64,000 bases of DNA from Fredericiella sp963839515 (GCA_963839515.1 CAWIVN010000001.1:378370-442369); one strand, 5' to 3'; positions 8,360-17,556 are shown, counted from the stretch's first letter. The notes: generated by a model not told the origin, from the sequence alone. Translations and numbers: made by a program.

Positions 8360-9265
8360 ATGAACCCGGTAATCCTACAATATGGGCCTTTCAGCCTGCA
8401 CTGGTACGGTGTCTTTATTGTCGGCGGCGCGGTGTTGGCGGGCTGGCTGTCTGCGCGCAACGCCGAGCGCGCAGGCGAAGACCCCAACCACATTTGGAAT
8501 CTATTGGCGTGGATGCTGGTGGTGGGCATTATCGGCGCCCGCCTCTACCACGTTCTCAGCTCACCGGCCGACGGCGGGGGCTTGACATATTACCTGCAGC
8601 ATCCCCTCGACGCCATCAACTTCTGGTCGGGCGGATTCCGCGGCCTGGGCATCTATGGTGGCGTCGCCGGTGGGCTGCTGGCGCTGTGGCTGTACACCTG
8701 GCACTACAAGCTCAATGTCGCCAAATACATCGATTTCATTGCCATCAACGTGCTCTTGGCGCAAGCTATCGGGCGTATGGGCAACTTTGTCAACCAGGAA
8801 CTCTACGGACCGGCGACAACTGTACCCTGGGCATTTCACATCAACTCCCATTTCCCCTGTGCCGTGCCCGAAAACCTGCCGGCCGGTGTGCAGGCTTGCG
8901 GGACGACAGCGCCTTTGACGCAGCAGACCATCGCCTGGTACGCGGCCAATGGGTTTCATCCTACCTTTTTCTACGAGGCGATCTGGAATTTAGCGGCGTT
9001 CCTGGTGCTGACCTGGTTTGTGCGTCGCTACGGCGCCAGGCTGCGCCAGGGTGACACCGCCTTTTTCTATCTCATCGCCTACTCCATGGGCCGCTTCTGG
9101 GTCGAGGCGTTCCGCCCAGATGCCTGGACGATGGGGACGCTCGCCACGGCGCAATGGATTGCGCTGGGCCTGATTGCGGTCGGCGTCGTTGGCTTGATCT
9201 GGCGGCACAGCGGCTGGAGCCCGTCTCTGCACCCGGATGAGAACAGCGCCTATTTAGCGCGTTAG
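8360..9265 (+). CDS. lgt: Prolipoprotein diacylglyceryl transferase
   Basis: Lgt moves the diacylglyceryl group of phosphatidylglycerol to the lipobox cysteine of prolipoproteins in the plasma membrane. The 301-residue product has about seven hydrophobic helices and the Lgt signature GRMGNFVNQELYG, in which the Arg, Asn and Glu are the conserved family residues. The early motif LHWYGVFIVGGAVLAG and the late segment YSMGRFWVEAFRPD are also family-typical. AAGGAG lies 8 nt before the ATG. At least one lipoprotein substrate is in this window (LAAC lipobox in the gene at 30338). Length is normal for the family. Confidence 0.95.
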   Translation: MNPVILQYGPFSLHWYGVFIVGGAVLAGWLSARNAERAGEDPNHIWNLLAWMLVVGIIGARLYHVLSSPADGGGLTYYLQHPLDAINFWSGGFRGLGIYGGVAGGLLALWLYTWHYKLNVAKYIDFIAINVLLAQAIGRMGNFVNQELYGPATTVPWAFHINSHFPCAVPENLPAGVQACGTTAPLTQQTIAWYAANGFHPTFFYEAIWNLAAFLVLTWFVRRYGARLRQGDTAFFYLIAYSMGRFWVEAFRPDAWTMGTLATAQWIALGLIAVGVVGLIWRHSGWSPSLHPDENSAYLAR

Positions 9266-9326
9266 ATTTTGGCTCGCAAGACGCAACAGCCGCCGGCGCG
9301 AGGGCGACATGATCTTCCTGCGATGC

Positions 9327-9359
9327 CTTCACAATGTCTTCACACATTGTCATTATCCT
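9327..9359 (+). promoter_or_regulatory. Direct-repeat response-regulator box and -10, copy 1
   Basis: CTTCACA-ATGT-CTTCACA (9327-9344) is a direct repeat with 11-bp period, the geometry bound by OmpR/PhoB/PhoP-type regulators. Nine bases downstream is TATCCT (9354-9359), a plausible -10. The same arrangement occurs at 13635-13652 and 23866-23883. The site also overlaps an inverted repeat ACAATGT-N6-ACATTGT (9331-9350). It precedes the small secreted protein at 9406. Confidence 0.6.
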
Positions 9360-9405
9360 TAGGTCATCAGCACAAAACGTGTTCTTTGATCCAAGGAGAT
9401 AGACA

Positions 9406-9801
9406 ATGATTCGCAAGTTGATGGTTCCCGTGTTCGCAGCTTTGGCGCTTGTGATGGTGATGGGCACGGTTGCCCTGGCGGCAGATGAGCCGGTGACGCG
9501 TCCTAATGGACCTGGGCAGTGCGTAAATTTCGTCGACGAGAACGGTGACGGCGTCTGTGACAACGCCGGCCGGCAGGCGGCGCCGCGTGACGGCACCGGT
9601 AATCAGTACGGCGCCGGCCAGCGCCAGGTGGGGACCGGCGCTGGGCAAGGTGCTGGGCAAGGCGGCAATGGGGCATTCGTCGACGCCGACGGCGACGGCG
9701 TGTGCGACAACCTCGGCCAAAACGTACCGCCACGCGACGGCGCCTCCCGCCAGAATGGCGCAGCACAGGGCCAACGCAGTGGGCGTGGCGGGCGGCCGTA
9801 A
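9406..9801 (+). CDS. Small secreted protein with two DGDGVCDN repeats
   Basis: The 131-residue product has a clear signal peptide (MIRKL start, hydrophobic core, ALA cleavage site near 25). Two repeats follow, each with FVD-x-[ND]-GDGVCDN and then PPRDG or APRDG, separated by a Gly/Gln-rich spacer. Asp-x-Asp/Asn-Gly-Asp-Gly loops resemble EF-hand, dockerin or thrombospondin-type calcium sites, and each repeat carries one Cys. AGGAG lies 8 nt before the ATG. Its promoter carries the direct-repeat box described at 9327, linking it to the two-component system at 11266-13342. I know no function; calcium or metal binding outside the cell is the simplest guess. Confidence 0.75.
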   Translation: MIRKLMVPVFAALALVMVMGTVALAADEPVTRPNGPGQCVNFVDENGDGVCDNAGRQAAPRDGTGNQYGAGQRQVGTGAGQGAGQGGNGAFVDADGDGVCDNLGQNVPPRDGASRQNGAAQGQRSGRGGRP

Positions 9802-9889
9802 CGGCACAAAGTCTGACTAGAGCGGACCTGTGACACTAGAGCGCTCATAATTCCAGTCTGGTTCGAGCAGTCTCTAAGACCATTACCAG

Positions 9890-9933
9890 CAAAGACATGA
9901 GTCATCCCGTATTTAGGATGACTCATGTCTTTG
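9890..9933. terminator. Long perfect hairpin between convergent genes
   Basis: Two perfect 18-bp arms (CAAAGACATGAGTCATCC and its complement) flank an 8-nt loop. The element lies between the converging genes at 9406 (+) and 10006 (-), so a two-way terminator is likely, although the T-tract is short. The near perfection of the stem is unusual for a simple terminator. Confidence 0.55.
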
Positions 9934-9967
9934 TCTACGTGGAAGAAACGGATGTCTCCAAACCATG

Positions 9968-9990
9968 GCGCTCACTATCTTGGTGAGCGC
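9968..9990 (-). terminator. Hairpin at the end of the thioredoxin operon
   Basis: GCGCTCAC and GTGAGCGC form an 8-bp GC-rich stem with a 7-nt loop, 16 bp past the stop of the minus-strand thioredoxin gene. Only a short T-rich tail (GGTTTGG) follows. Confidence 0.45.
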
Positions 9991-10005
9991 ATCATTATGG
10001 CCCGA

Positions 10006-10563
10006 CTACTTTGCTCCGGACCAGCCTAGCCGTGCCTTCACACCCTGCCAGATAGGACAACGATCGTGGATGGCGCTGAAGAACACGCCGGCGGCAGCGA
10101 TCAACAGCACAACCGGCCAACCGGCAAATGCGGCCACAACAAACAAAGCCAGCGCAACGGCCAGGCGCAACCACCGTTCGCCGTCCGCTGGGCCCGCATG
10201 CACCGGCCCCGGCTCTACGGCAAGAGCCCGCTCAAACAACGAACGGATACCGGCCGCTGTCATACCGCCGGTGCGACGGGTGATCTCCTGCCCCTCTCGG
10301 TAGACGATTAGCGTTGGAATGCCGAAGACATTAAGCGCTTTCACGGCGTCTGGCTGTTCGTCGGCATTGATTTTCCACACGTCTACTCGACCAGCATATT
10401 CGCTGCGCACAGTTGCGAGATGGGGCTCCATGGCTCGGCATGGGCCACACCACGGCGCCCATACGTCGATCACAACCGGACGCTCGGCCTGTTGCAGGCG
10501 TTCCTGAATCGTCCCGGACGGTGCCGCCGGGGCTGCATGTGCAGCTACTTGCACGGTCATCAT
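10006..10563 (-). CDS. Thioredoxin fused to a YgaP-like membrane tail
   Basis: The first 120 residues form a thioredoxin domain with the active site WAPWCGPC, the cis-Pro segment FGIPTLIVY and normal spacing. Residues from about 130 to 185 carry a hydrophobic hairpin ending FFSAIHDRCPIWQ, which resembles the DUF2892/YgaP transmembrane domain. The product would be a membrane-tethered thiol reductase facing the cytoplasm. The start at 10563 is two bases after the stop of the DUF2892 gene and the frame has two consecutive ATGs. It is the last gene of the set DUF302, DUF2892, thioredoxin, which fits persulfide or disulfide handling. No signal peptide is seen. Confidence 0.85.
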   Translation of the reverse strand: MMTVQVAAHAAPAAPSGTIQERLQQAERPVVIDVWAPWCGPCRAMEPHLATVRSEYAGRVDVWKINADEQPDAVKALNVFGIPTLIVYREGQEITRRTGGMTAAGIRSLFERALAVEPGPVHAGPADGERWLRLAVALALFVVAAFAGWPVVLLIAAAGVFFSAIHDRCPIWQGVKARLGWSGAK

Positions 10564-10565
10564 GC

Positions 10566-10769
10566 TTACGCCGTCTTCGTCCGCAGGTGGAACAGCGAAT
10601 AAAGCGGGCACCACCCGATCAGCCCGGTGATCAGCGGCACAAATCCGACCCATTGCAGAATCACACCCAACGTACCGCCGACAAATCCACCCCAGCCAAG
10701 AATGAGCATGGCCAGCCCCAAGACGATGCGCACGATACGATCCCAACCTGCTTCATTCACCTGAAACAT
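10566..10769 (-). CDS. DUF2892 / YgaP-like small inner-membrane protein
   Basis: The 67-residue product starts MFQVNEAGWDRIVRIVLG, typical of the DUF2892 family, and has two hydrophobic segments ending GLIGWCPLYSLFHLRTK. YgaP-type proteins combine this membrane domain with rhodanese; here the domain stands alone next to a thioredoxin with a related tail and several rhodaneses. GGGAG precedes the ATG by about 8 nt. The single Cys in the WCPLY turn is conserved in the family and may carry sulfane sulfur, which is inference. Confidence 0.8.
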   Translation of the reverse strand: MFQVNEAGWDRIVRIVLGLAMLILGWGGFVGGTLGVILQWVGFVPLITGLIGWCPLYSLFHLRTKTA

Positions 10770-10832
10770 ATTCTTCTCCCTGTGCGTGTAACACACTTGA
10801 TTTTTGCGTTCCGGACCATGGCAAGATGAACA

Positions 10833-11234
10833 TTAGCTCTGCAATTTTTCTACGACACGCCGCAGGCGGGCGTCGGCTTCGTCCGCCACGGCGGTCAACG
10901 CTTCGTTCTGGACCATGCCCAGCATCTGCTTGGGGTCGACAATGCTGACGCGGCTCGTACCATCCGGCTGGGCATAGACGATAACGTTGCACGGCAGCAG
11001 CAGGCCCAATTCGGGTTCGACTTCAAGGGCGCGGTGGGCGAGGGATGGGTTGCAGGCGCCTAAGATGGTGTAGGGCGGTTGGTCGATGCCTAGCTTGGCT
11101 TTCATCGTCGCCTGGACGTCGATAGTGGTCAGGACGCCAAAGCCTTCGGACTTAAGGGCCTCGGTGGTTTTGCGCACAGCTTCGTCCATAGCGTCGGGCA
11201 GGGTGCAGCCGAAGCCGTAATGTTGTTGGGTCAT
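10833..11234 (-). CDS. DUF302 family protein
   Basis: The 133-residue protein starts MTQQHYGFGCTLPDAMDEAV and contains the DUF302 signatures FGVLTTIDVQATMKAKLG, YTILGACNPSLAHRAL and LGLLLPCNVIVY. DUF302 proteins are small cytosolic proteins of unknown biochemistry, often near thiol, sulfur or heavy-metal genes. The conserved ACNP and PCNV cysteines are both present. It begins 31 bp after the histidine-kinase stop codon, so it may be cotranscribed with the two-component system. GAGGAG-AAGG lies before the ATG. Confidence 0.85.
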   Translation of the reverse strand: MTQQHYGFGCTLPDAMDEAVRKTTEALKSEGFGVLTTIDVQATMKAKLGIDQPPYTILGACNPSLAHRALEVEPELGLLLPCNVIVYAQPDGTSRVSIVDPKQMLGMVQNEALTAVADEADARLRRVVEKLQS

Positions 11235-11265
11235 TGTTCGCCTTCTCCTCAAAATGATAGAAAGA

Positions 11266-12649
11266 TTATCTATCGTAGTTGGATGCAGGCTGAGGGAAAA
11301 GGTTACAAGGAAGCTCGATAGTGAAGGTAGTCGTGTTGTTGGCGGAATGGACGGCGATTGTGCCGTGGTGAAGGAGCACGAGCCGGCGGGTGATGGCGAG
11401 GCCCAGGCCGCTGCCGCCGGCGTCGGACTGGCGGGCGTCGTCGCCGCGCCAGAAACGGTCGAAGAGATGCTCGATGTGTTCAGGTGGCAGGTCGCCGGTG
11501 TTGCTGACAGCAAAGCGTACGCCGGTGCTGCCCTGGGCATGCGCTGCCGAGACACGGATCGTGCCTTCCGGCTGCGTGTGGCGCAGCGCGTTGGTGAGCA
11601 GGTTGTCAAAGACCTGCTGCATGCGCCCGGCGTCCACCTGCACTGCAGGCAGCCCCGGTTCTGCCTGGCTGTCCAGGACGATGCCCGCGTCCTGCGCCAG
11701 GGGGGTAAAGCGGGCGACGGCCTCGGCGACCAGCGCGGCGGGTGCGACGGCGGACAGCTGCAGCGGCAGGCGGCCGGTTTCGGCTTGTGTCAGCAGGCGC
11801 AGGTCCTCGACCAGGCGTGCGAGGTGGATTGTCTGATCGTAGGCCACGGCCAGGCGTTCGGCGTCGAGTGGGTAGACACCATCCATCATGGCCTCGAGGT
11901 GACCGCGCAGCACGCTTACGGGCGTACGCAACTCGTGGGCGATGTCGCTCGTCATCTGCCGGCGCAGACGTTCGCCATCCCCCAGCCGCTGCGACATATT
12001 GTTGAACGAGGTCGCCAGTTGGCGCACCTCGCTTGGCCCTTCGACCGGTACAGGTTCGCCTAATTGTGCGCTCGTCAAGTGGCGTATACGCTCAGCCAGC
12101 CGCTGTATAGGGCGCGCCAGCCAGTACGCCAGCAACAAGCCAAGGGCGAGCGCCACCAAGCTGGCGACCAGCGCAATGACGAGCAGCGCCCGGCTGACCT
12201 GCTCCGTAAATGCCTGCTCGGCACGTCCCAGTGCCTGTGCTCCAGGTGCCTGCTGACCCAGCAGCCCGACCGCGGTCCCACTTACCGTCAAAGGAACTGT
12301 CTCGACCGGGCCAATGCCATCCACACTGCTGCCCAGCCAGCTTGCATCTGTGGCCGCCACAATGAGGCCATCTGGCGCAGCCACAAACGACTGCATGCCG
12401 CCGCGGCCGCGGCGCTCGCCCAAGCCGCGTCCCATGACCGGCAGCAGGTCTTCCACACCTGCCCACGTGCCGTTGGCGGTGTAGTAGGCTTGCAGATCGG
12501 CGATGAGTGTGGGGTCGAAGAGAACGGAGTTGCGGGCGCCGACATACTGGCGGAAGCTGGCGTCCACCGACTGGTAGACCACGAAAGCGACGATTGCCAG
12601 CACGATCCAGGTCACCAGCAAAATAGCCGCGGTCAGCCGCACCCAAAGC

Positions 12650-12657
<8 letters not shown>
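11266..12657 (-). CDS. Sensor histidine kinase
   Basis: The 463-residue protein has an N-terminal membrane helix (about 8-28), an extracytoplasmic region of about 130 residues, a second helix (about 158-180), a HAMP domain, a HisKA domain with the phosphoacceptor motif DIAHELRTP, and a HATPase_c domain with N box FDNLLTNALRH and G box GGSGLGLAI. The sensor part has no family I recognise and no Cys cluster. The start overlaps the 3' end of the response-regulator gene by 8 bp, so the two are translationally coupled. Its kinase core is closely related to the decayed kinase at 21330-22046. Confidence 0.92.
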
Positions 12658-13342
<685 letters not shown>

Positions 13343-13381
13343 GGTGATCGGTTCGTAGTGATAGATGGATGATGCTTGAAC

Positions 13382-13417
13382 GTGACAAGTCCGCACGCCT
13401 CTGCGCAGACTTGTCAC
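13382..13417 (-). promoter_or_regulatory. Inverted repeat in the promoter of the two-component operon
   Basis: GTGACAAGTC (13382-13391) and GACTTGTCAC (13408-13417) are perfect 10-bp arms with a 16-bp spacer. On the minus strand a TATCAT hexamer sits immediately upstream, so the repeat would span the transcription start: an operator or a 5'-UTR hairpin. Confidence 0.5.
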
Positions 13418-13481
13418 ATGATACACCGTTCAGCCCGCACCCTGTATGAAGGTGGGTGAACGAGTTGGAACTGCGTGGCGG

Positions 13482-13574
13482 CTAGTTGGCGCAGCGCTCA
13501 AACGCCGGCAGATGCTTCTCGTTTAGCAGGCCTGCGGCCAAGCCAGCAGCCAGGACGAGTTTGTACGATTTCAT
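13482..13574 (-). CDS. 30-residue secreted or membrane peptide, possibly truncated
   Basis: The frame starts MKSYKLVLAAGLAAGLL and ends after 30 residues. AAAGGAT lies 6 nt before the ATG, a good ribosome site. The beginning looks like a signal peptide, so this may be the remaining 5' end of a lost secreted protein, or a genuine small membrane peptide. Its promoter has the direct-repeat box (13635-13652), the second of three in the window. No Cys-rich or metal motif besides one Cys near the end. Confidence 0.4.
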   Translation of the reverse strand: MKSYKLVLAAGLAAGLLNEKHLPAFERCAN

Positions 13575-13619
13575 GGTTCTATCCTTTGCGCTTGATATGA
13601 ATATTGTTGTGCTGGCCCA

Positions 13620-13652
13620 AGTCTCGCGTGGAACTTTGAAGAACCTGTGAAG
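13620..13652 (-). promoter_or_regulatory. Direct-repeat response-regulator box, copy 2
   Basis: On the minus strand CTTCACA-GGTT-CTTCAAA runs from 13652 to 13635. Nine bases later comes GAGACT (13625-13620), in the same position as the -10 of the other two copies but a poorer match. The box lies about 60 bp before the 30-residue gene. Confidence 0.5.
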
Positions 13653-13690
13653 ACAAGATAGGGAAATGTTAGTGTTTAAGCGGCATCCCA

Positions 13691-14956
13691 TCAACTGCTG
13701 CGAGCGCCAGCCATGCGTGGCCGCGCGGGCAGGGTTTCGCGCATGACAGCAGCGACAATCACGCCGGATAGGAAGGTCAGCGCGCCAACCGCGGCGATGG
13801 CCACAGTGATGCCAAACATGTCGGCCAGCAGCCCCGCCAACAATGCGCCAATGGCATAGCCTAGGTCACGCCACAGCCGGTAGACACCAACCGCAGAGGC
13901 GCGCCACTCGGGATGGGCAACGTCGGAAATGGCCGCCAACAGGGTCGGATAGACCATGGCCGTGCCGACGCCCAGCAGCACCGCGCCCAAATACCACGCG
14001 CCAAAGTTGCCTCCCAGCACCAGCACGCCAATGCCGGCGGCTTGACACCACATCCCGCCCGCTATCAACCATTTGCGCCCGATGTGGTCGCTCAACGCGC
14101 CGGTCACGAGCTGGCTGACGCCCCACACGCCCGGATAGGTGGCGGCAAGTATGCCAATCTGTGCGACCGGCACGCCAAAGCTGGCCAGAAAAATGGGGAA
14201 CAGCCCCCACATCATGCCGTCATTCAGGTTGTTGACCAACCCCGCCTGGCTGGCGGAAAAGAGATTCTTATCCTTCCAACTCGTCAGCCAGAACACCTGG
14301 CGGAAAGATAGTTCCGCGTGGCCCGCATTGGCGTTGTTTGCCAGCAGCCTCGCTTCCACCCTCGTGTGGGGCAAGGTCTCATGGATGAGAAAGATGGAGA
14401 AAAGCAGTCCCGCCACTGCGATCGCAATGCCGGGATAGAAGGGTACCGGGCGCAGGCCATAGCTTGCCGCCAAAAAACCGGTGGCCGCGGCGGCAAACGA
14501 GACAGCCAGGTAGCCGGCGAACTCGTTCAGCCCCATTGCCAAACCGCGCTGCTTTGGCCCTACCAGGTCGATCTTCATGATCACGGTCGTGGACCAGCAC
14601 AGACCCTGGTTAATGCCCAGTAGGATGTTGGCAAAGACGATCCAGCCCCAACTTGGCGCAAGGATGATCAGAAAAGGCACCGGCAGCCCCACCAACCAGC
14701 CGGCAATCAAGATGTGCTTGCGCCCCCATTTGTCACCCAAGCGGCCCGCAAAGAGATTGGCCAGCGCCTTGACCACGCCGAAGGTAACCAGAAAGGAGAG
14801 CACGACCGACATCGATACCAGGCCGAATTCATCTTCCGCAATAATCGGAATAAGGGTGCGCTCCAGCCCGACCATGGCGCCGACAAAGGCGTTGACGACG
14901 ATTAGCAGGGAGAACTGCTCCCAGTTGGCGCGCAGCCCCAAGGTAACCGTTTTCAA
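13691..14956 (-). CDS. MFS transporter with a TTG start
   Basis: The 421-residue product has about 12 hydrophobic helices and the major-facilitator loop motif GRLGDKWGRKHILIAG between helices 2 and 3, with a second copy GALSDHIGRKWLIAGG in the other half. The substrate is unknown. The start is a TTG 7 nt after AGGAGGG. An ATG right after that Shine-Dalgarno is in another frame and leads nowhere. The ribosome site lies inside the end of the upstream nucleoside phosphorylase gene, only 3 bp away, so the two are coupled and a nucleoside, base or drug could be carried. Confidence 0.85.
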   Translation of the reverse strand: MKTVTLGLRANWEQFSLLIVVNAFVGAMVGLERTLIPIIAEDEFGLVSMSVVLSFLVTFGVVKALANLFAGRLGDKWGRKHILIAGWLVGLPVPFLIILAPSWGWIVFANILLGINQGLCWSTTVIMKIDLVGPKQRGLAMGLNEFAGYLAVSFAAAATGFLAASYGLRPVPFYPGIAIAVAGLLFSIFLIHETLPHTRVEARLLANNANAGHAELSFRQVFWLTSWKDKNLFSASQAGLVNNLNDGMMWGLFPIFLASFGVPVAQIGILAATYPGVWGVSQLVTGALSDHIGRKWLIAGGMWCQAAGIGVLVLGGNFGAWYLGAVLLGVGTAMVYPTLLAAISDVAHPEWRASAVGVYRLWRDLGYAIGALLAGLLADMFGITVAIAAVGALTFLSGVIVAAVMRETLPARPRMAGARSS

Positions 14957-14959
14957 CCT

Positions 14960-15784
14960 TCATCCCTCCTGTGTCAGCCAGCGGCTGGCGGTGGCGTGGA
15001 TCAGCGCGAGGGCGTCATATGCGCCGTCCGCATGGCCCTTATCGAAATCGTTGTCGACCGTGCCCATCTGATTGGTTACGTGCGCAAAACAGACGACCGC
15101 TCTGCCGCGCGCCTGGGCGAAGGCGTAGAGGGCGGACGCCTCCATCTCGACGGCGGTAATACCGGCAGCCTGCGCCTGCGCCACCGCAAACGCCGTCTCG
15201 CGAAAAGGCGCGTCCGTGGTCCACGTCGCGCCCCGATAGGTGGGGACAGCCAGATTGGCGAAGGCGCCGTCGAACAGCGCCAGCAGCCGATCGTCCAGGT
15301 GCGCATAGTCCGCGGGCGGCAGGTAGTGATAGCTGGCGCCTTCGTCGCGCAACGCCTTCTCGATCACCATGAAAAACGGTGGCTCCTGGACAGTTGGCGA
15401 TATCTGGCCCGACGACGTCACGCTGATCAGCAGCCGGCACCCGGAGGCAAACATCTCTTCAGCCACGAGAACAGCAAACGATGCCCCTACCGCACAGCCC
15501 ACGATGCCAAAGTCGATCCCATCACGCGTGAAGTCATATAATGACGTGTGATAACAAGCCCAGGCAGGGTTCAAGCGTACCTGATCGGTCGCGACCAGGT
15601 GCCGCACAATGTCGCCGTCCGGGTCGAGTACACAGATCTTTGGCACCACACCAGTGGGAATTGCCTTTTGCCGCCTCGCCTCGCGCAGCAGATTCTCGGG
15701 GGCGAAGACTGAGGGTTCGTCATAGCGTTTATCACGCAAGATGGGCGGCGCATACTCACTAGCTCGTAAACGGTCAGCAGCCAT
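14960..15784 (-). CDS. Nucleoside phosphorylase family (PNP_UDP_1) protein, uridine-phosphorylase-like
   Basis: Enzymes of this family cleave nucleosides with phosphate (or hydrolyse them) to a base and a sugar phosphate. The 274-residue sequence has the family pattern: FGIVGCAVGASFAVLVAEEM near the phosphate site, RLLISVTSSGQISP, and the ribose-binding motif AVEMEASALYAFA. The N-terminal part before residue 80 is longer than in Escherichia coli Udp. It is followed by an MFS carrier 3 bp downstream and preceded at 13 bp by the rhodanese-lactamase fusion, so it lies inside the sulfur operon. A role on a sulfur nucleoside such as methylthioadenosine would fit this setting but is not shown by the sequence. 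Confidence 0.78.
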   Translation of the reverse strand: MAADRLRASEYAPPILRDKRYDEPSVFAPENLLREARRQKAIPTGVVPKICVLDPDGDIVRHLVATDQVRLNPAWACYHTSLYDFTRDGIDFGIVGCAVGASFAVLVAEEMFASGCRLLISVTSSGQISPTVQEPPFFMVIEKALRDEGASYHYLPPADYAHLDDRLLALFDGAFANLAVPTYRGATWTTDAPFRETAFAVAQAQAAGITAVEMEASALYAFAQARGRAVVCFAHVTNQMGTVDNDFDKGHADGAYDALALIHATASRWLTQEG

Positions 15785-15797
15785 AGTCTCACTGTTG

Positions 15798-16907
15798 TTA
15801 GCGCACTGCGCAGCGGTTAGCCCCAGCTTCGAGGTCAGTCACGTCACCTTCGGGGATTACGCCCGTCTCGTTGAGCTCCATGATCCGGCGATGGTTCGGC
15901 GGTGTTGCGGGAATGCGCGCCAAAAGCGTATCCACGAACACTGCCTCGGGCGCGTGCAGCAGCCCCAGCTGGCTGGACACCTGGCCAAGCGGCGCAGCAT
16001 TTGGCTTGTGATCGAAGGCCACCGGCTCGCTGGTGTGCCCCGGCAGAACCAGCACGGTGGGCGATAAGCGCAGCAGACACTGCAGCGAGCCATACAGCAT
16101 GTGCGCGCGGCGCCGGGCCTCGTCTGCACTTGCTTCTAAATCGGGCCGGCCGACGCCCGCAAGAAAGAGCGTATCGCCGGTGAAGAGAAGCTGGTCGTCG
16201 AGCAGGTAACAAGCGCTTTCCGGCGTATGGCCTGGGGTCTGCAAGACGTGGAGCCTGGCTGCGCCGATGTCCAGCACGTCACCATCATGAATGGGCACAT
16301 ATGGATAGGTTACGCGATCGGTAGCGGGCAGGTGGAGCAGCGCGCCGCTCTGTTCCGCCAGGCTGCGGCTGCGGGATAAATGGTCGGCGTGCACGTGCGT
16401 GTCCAGAACATGCGTGATGCGCCAGCCGCGCTGCTGCGCCAGGTCACGATAGAGTTCAGGATCGAGCGAGGCGTCGATCACCGCGGCTTCAGCGTCCGCA
16501 CCAATCAGATAAGAAAGACAGCCTTTCCCCGTGCGGCGCAGCTGGATCACCTGTGCGACAGATGTTGGCGCCGACACATCGGCGCTGTTCCAGGCCAGGC
16601 TCCATGCCTTCATGCCGCCGGCCAACGAACGCGCATCGAAGCCGCGCGCCCGTAGCTGTTCGGCCGCGATAAGGCTGACTCTACCCGCCGCACAGATTGT
16701 GACGATGGGCCGATCTACGGTAACGTTCAGGCTGGCCAATGCATTTGGCTGTCCCGCTTTGAGGGCAGCATAGGCGTCTACATGGACGGATCCAGGGATC
16801 GACCACTCGGTCCACTCTGCATCCGGCCGGATATCGACGATTGTGACCGGCTGCCCCTCGTCCAACATCCTGCGCAGAGCCGCTACAGTAATGACGTCGT
16901 TTCGCAT
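15798..16907 (-). CDS. Rhodanese-metallo-beta-lactamase fusion, persulfide-dioxygenase-like
   Basis: The 369-residue protein begins with a rhodanese domain (about 1-105) whose active-site loop has Cys72 in TICAAGRVS. A metallo-beta-lactamase domain follows (about 115-330) with HVHADH at 171-176, TPGHTPES, LFTGDTLF and LPGHTSE, the pattern of ETHE1/Blh/CstB-type persulfide dioxygenases. Those enzymes oxidise glutathione or CoA persulfide to sulfite; rhodanese moves sulfane sulfur. Known CstB-type fusions have the lactamase domain first; here rhodanese is first. GGAGG lies 5 nt before the ATG. Upstream genes (DsrE, ArsR-rhodanese) make sulfide or persulfide detoxification the likely job. Confidence 0.85.
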   Translation of the reverse strand: MRNDVITVAALRRMLDEGQPVTIVDIRPDAEWTEWSIPGSVHVDAYAALKAGQPNALASLNVTVDRPIVTICAAGRVSLIAAEQLRARGFDARSLAGGMKAWSLAWNSADVSAPTSVAQVIQLRRTGKGCLSYLIGADAEAAVIDASLDPELYRDLAQQRGWRITHVLDTHVHADHLSRSRSLAEQSGALLHLPATDRVTYPYVPIHDGDVLDIGAARLHVLQTPGHTPESACYLLDDQLLFTGDTLFLAGVGRPDLEASADEARRRAHMLYGSLQCLLRLSPTVLVLPGHTSEPVAFDHKPNAAPLGQVSSQLGLLHAPEAVFVDTLLARIPATPPNHRRIMELNETGVIPEGDVTDLEAGANRCAVR

Positions 16908-16956
16908 CGAAACCTCCGTTTATCCTCATATTGAACTGCAGAAGAAGCTTGACTTG

Positions 16957-17532
16957 TCAGCGCACCGCCACAATCCCAAAGTGGTACTGGCAGCACTGAG
17001 ATAAGTCCACGTCTTGAATGAGCCGAAACCCGGTGTCTTCCATCCATGCTTTGCACTGTTGCGGTGAGGGCCGAATATCCAGTGTGGGGCCGCGCGGCGT
17101 CGGAATATCACTTCTCCAGTGAATGACCGACAGCTTCCCGCCTGGCTGCAACACCCGGAAAGCTTCCTTGAGCAGCTCGACCGGCGTCGCCACATGCAAG
17201 AGGTTGTAAATCATGGCATGGGATTGCGTTTGCGGTTCAAGCCCCGTGCCATCGGCGACGAAGTCGCGCACGCAGGCGTGGACATTCCGGAGGGACTGGC
17301 CCAGCGACTTCTGGCGCAGGCACGCAATTAAATCAGGTTCGATGTCGAACGCATACACGGTTCCCGTCGTATACCTGGCGGCGGGCAGCGTGAATGTCCC
17401 ATAGCCGCTGCCAAACTCGACAACATTGCCCTCACAGCCTTCGTCTCCAAACATCTTCTTGACCACACACTCGGCATCAAAGAAGCTGTTCCAGTAATCC
17501 TCCTCAGGCATGCCGCTTTCGCGAGCTTTCAT
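16957..17532 (-). CDS. Class I SAM-dependent methyltransferase
   Basis: The 191-residue protein shows SAM-binding motif I VVEFGSGYGTFTLPAA, an acidic motif II VYAFDIEPDL and a post-III segment FRVLQPGGKLSVIHW. Near the N-terminus is MPEEDYWNSFFD. The C-terminus contains a QCCQYH segment with two adjacent cysteines. The substrate cannot be read; in a sulfur cluster, thiol methylation is possible. The start at 17532 has AAGGA 6 nt upstream; an ATG 7 codons earlier does not. It lies 24 bp after the DsrE stop, in the same operon. Confidence 0.82.
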   Translation of the reverse strand: MKARESGMPEEDYWNSFFDAECVVKKMFGDEGCEGNVVEFGSGYGTFTLPAARYTTGTVYAFDIEPDLIACLRQKSLGQSLRNVHACVRDFVADGTGLEPQTQSHAMIYNLLHVATPVELLKEAFRVLQPGGKLSVIHWRSDIPTPRGPTLDIRPSPQQCKAWMEDTGFRLIQDVDLSQCCQYHFGIVAVR

Positions 17533-17556
17533 TTCGTGTCCTTTGCAAGGCAAGCG

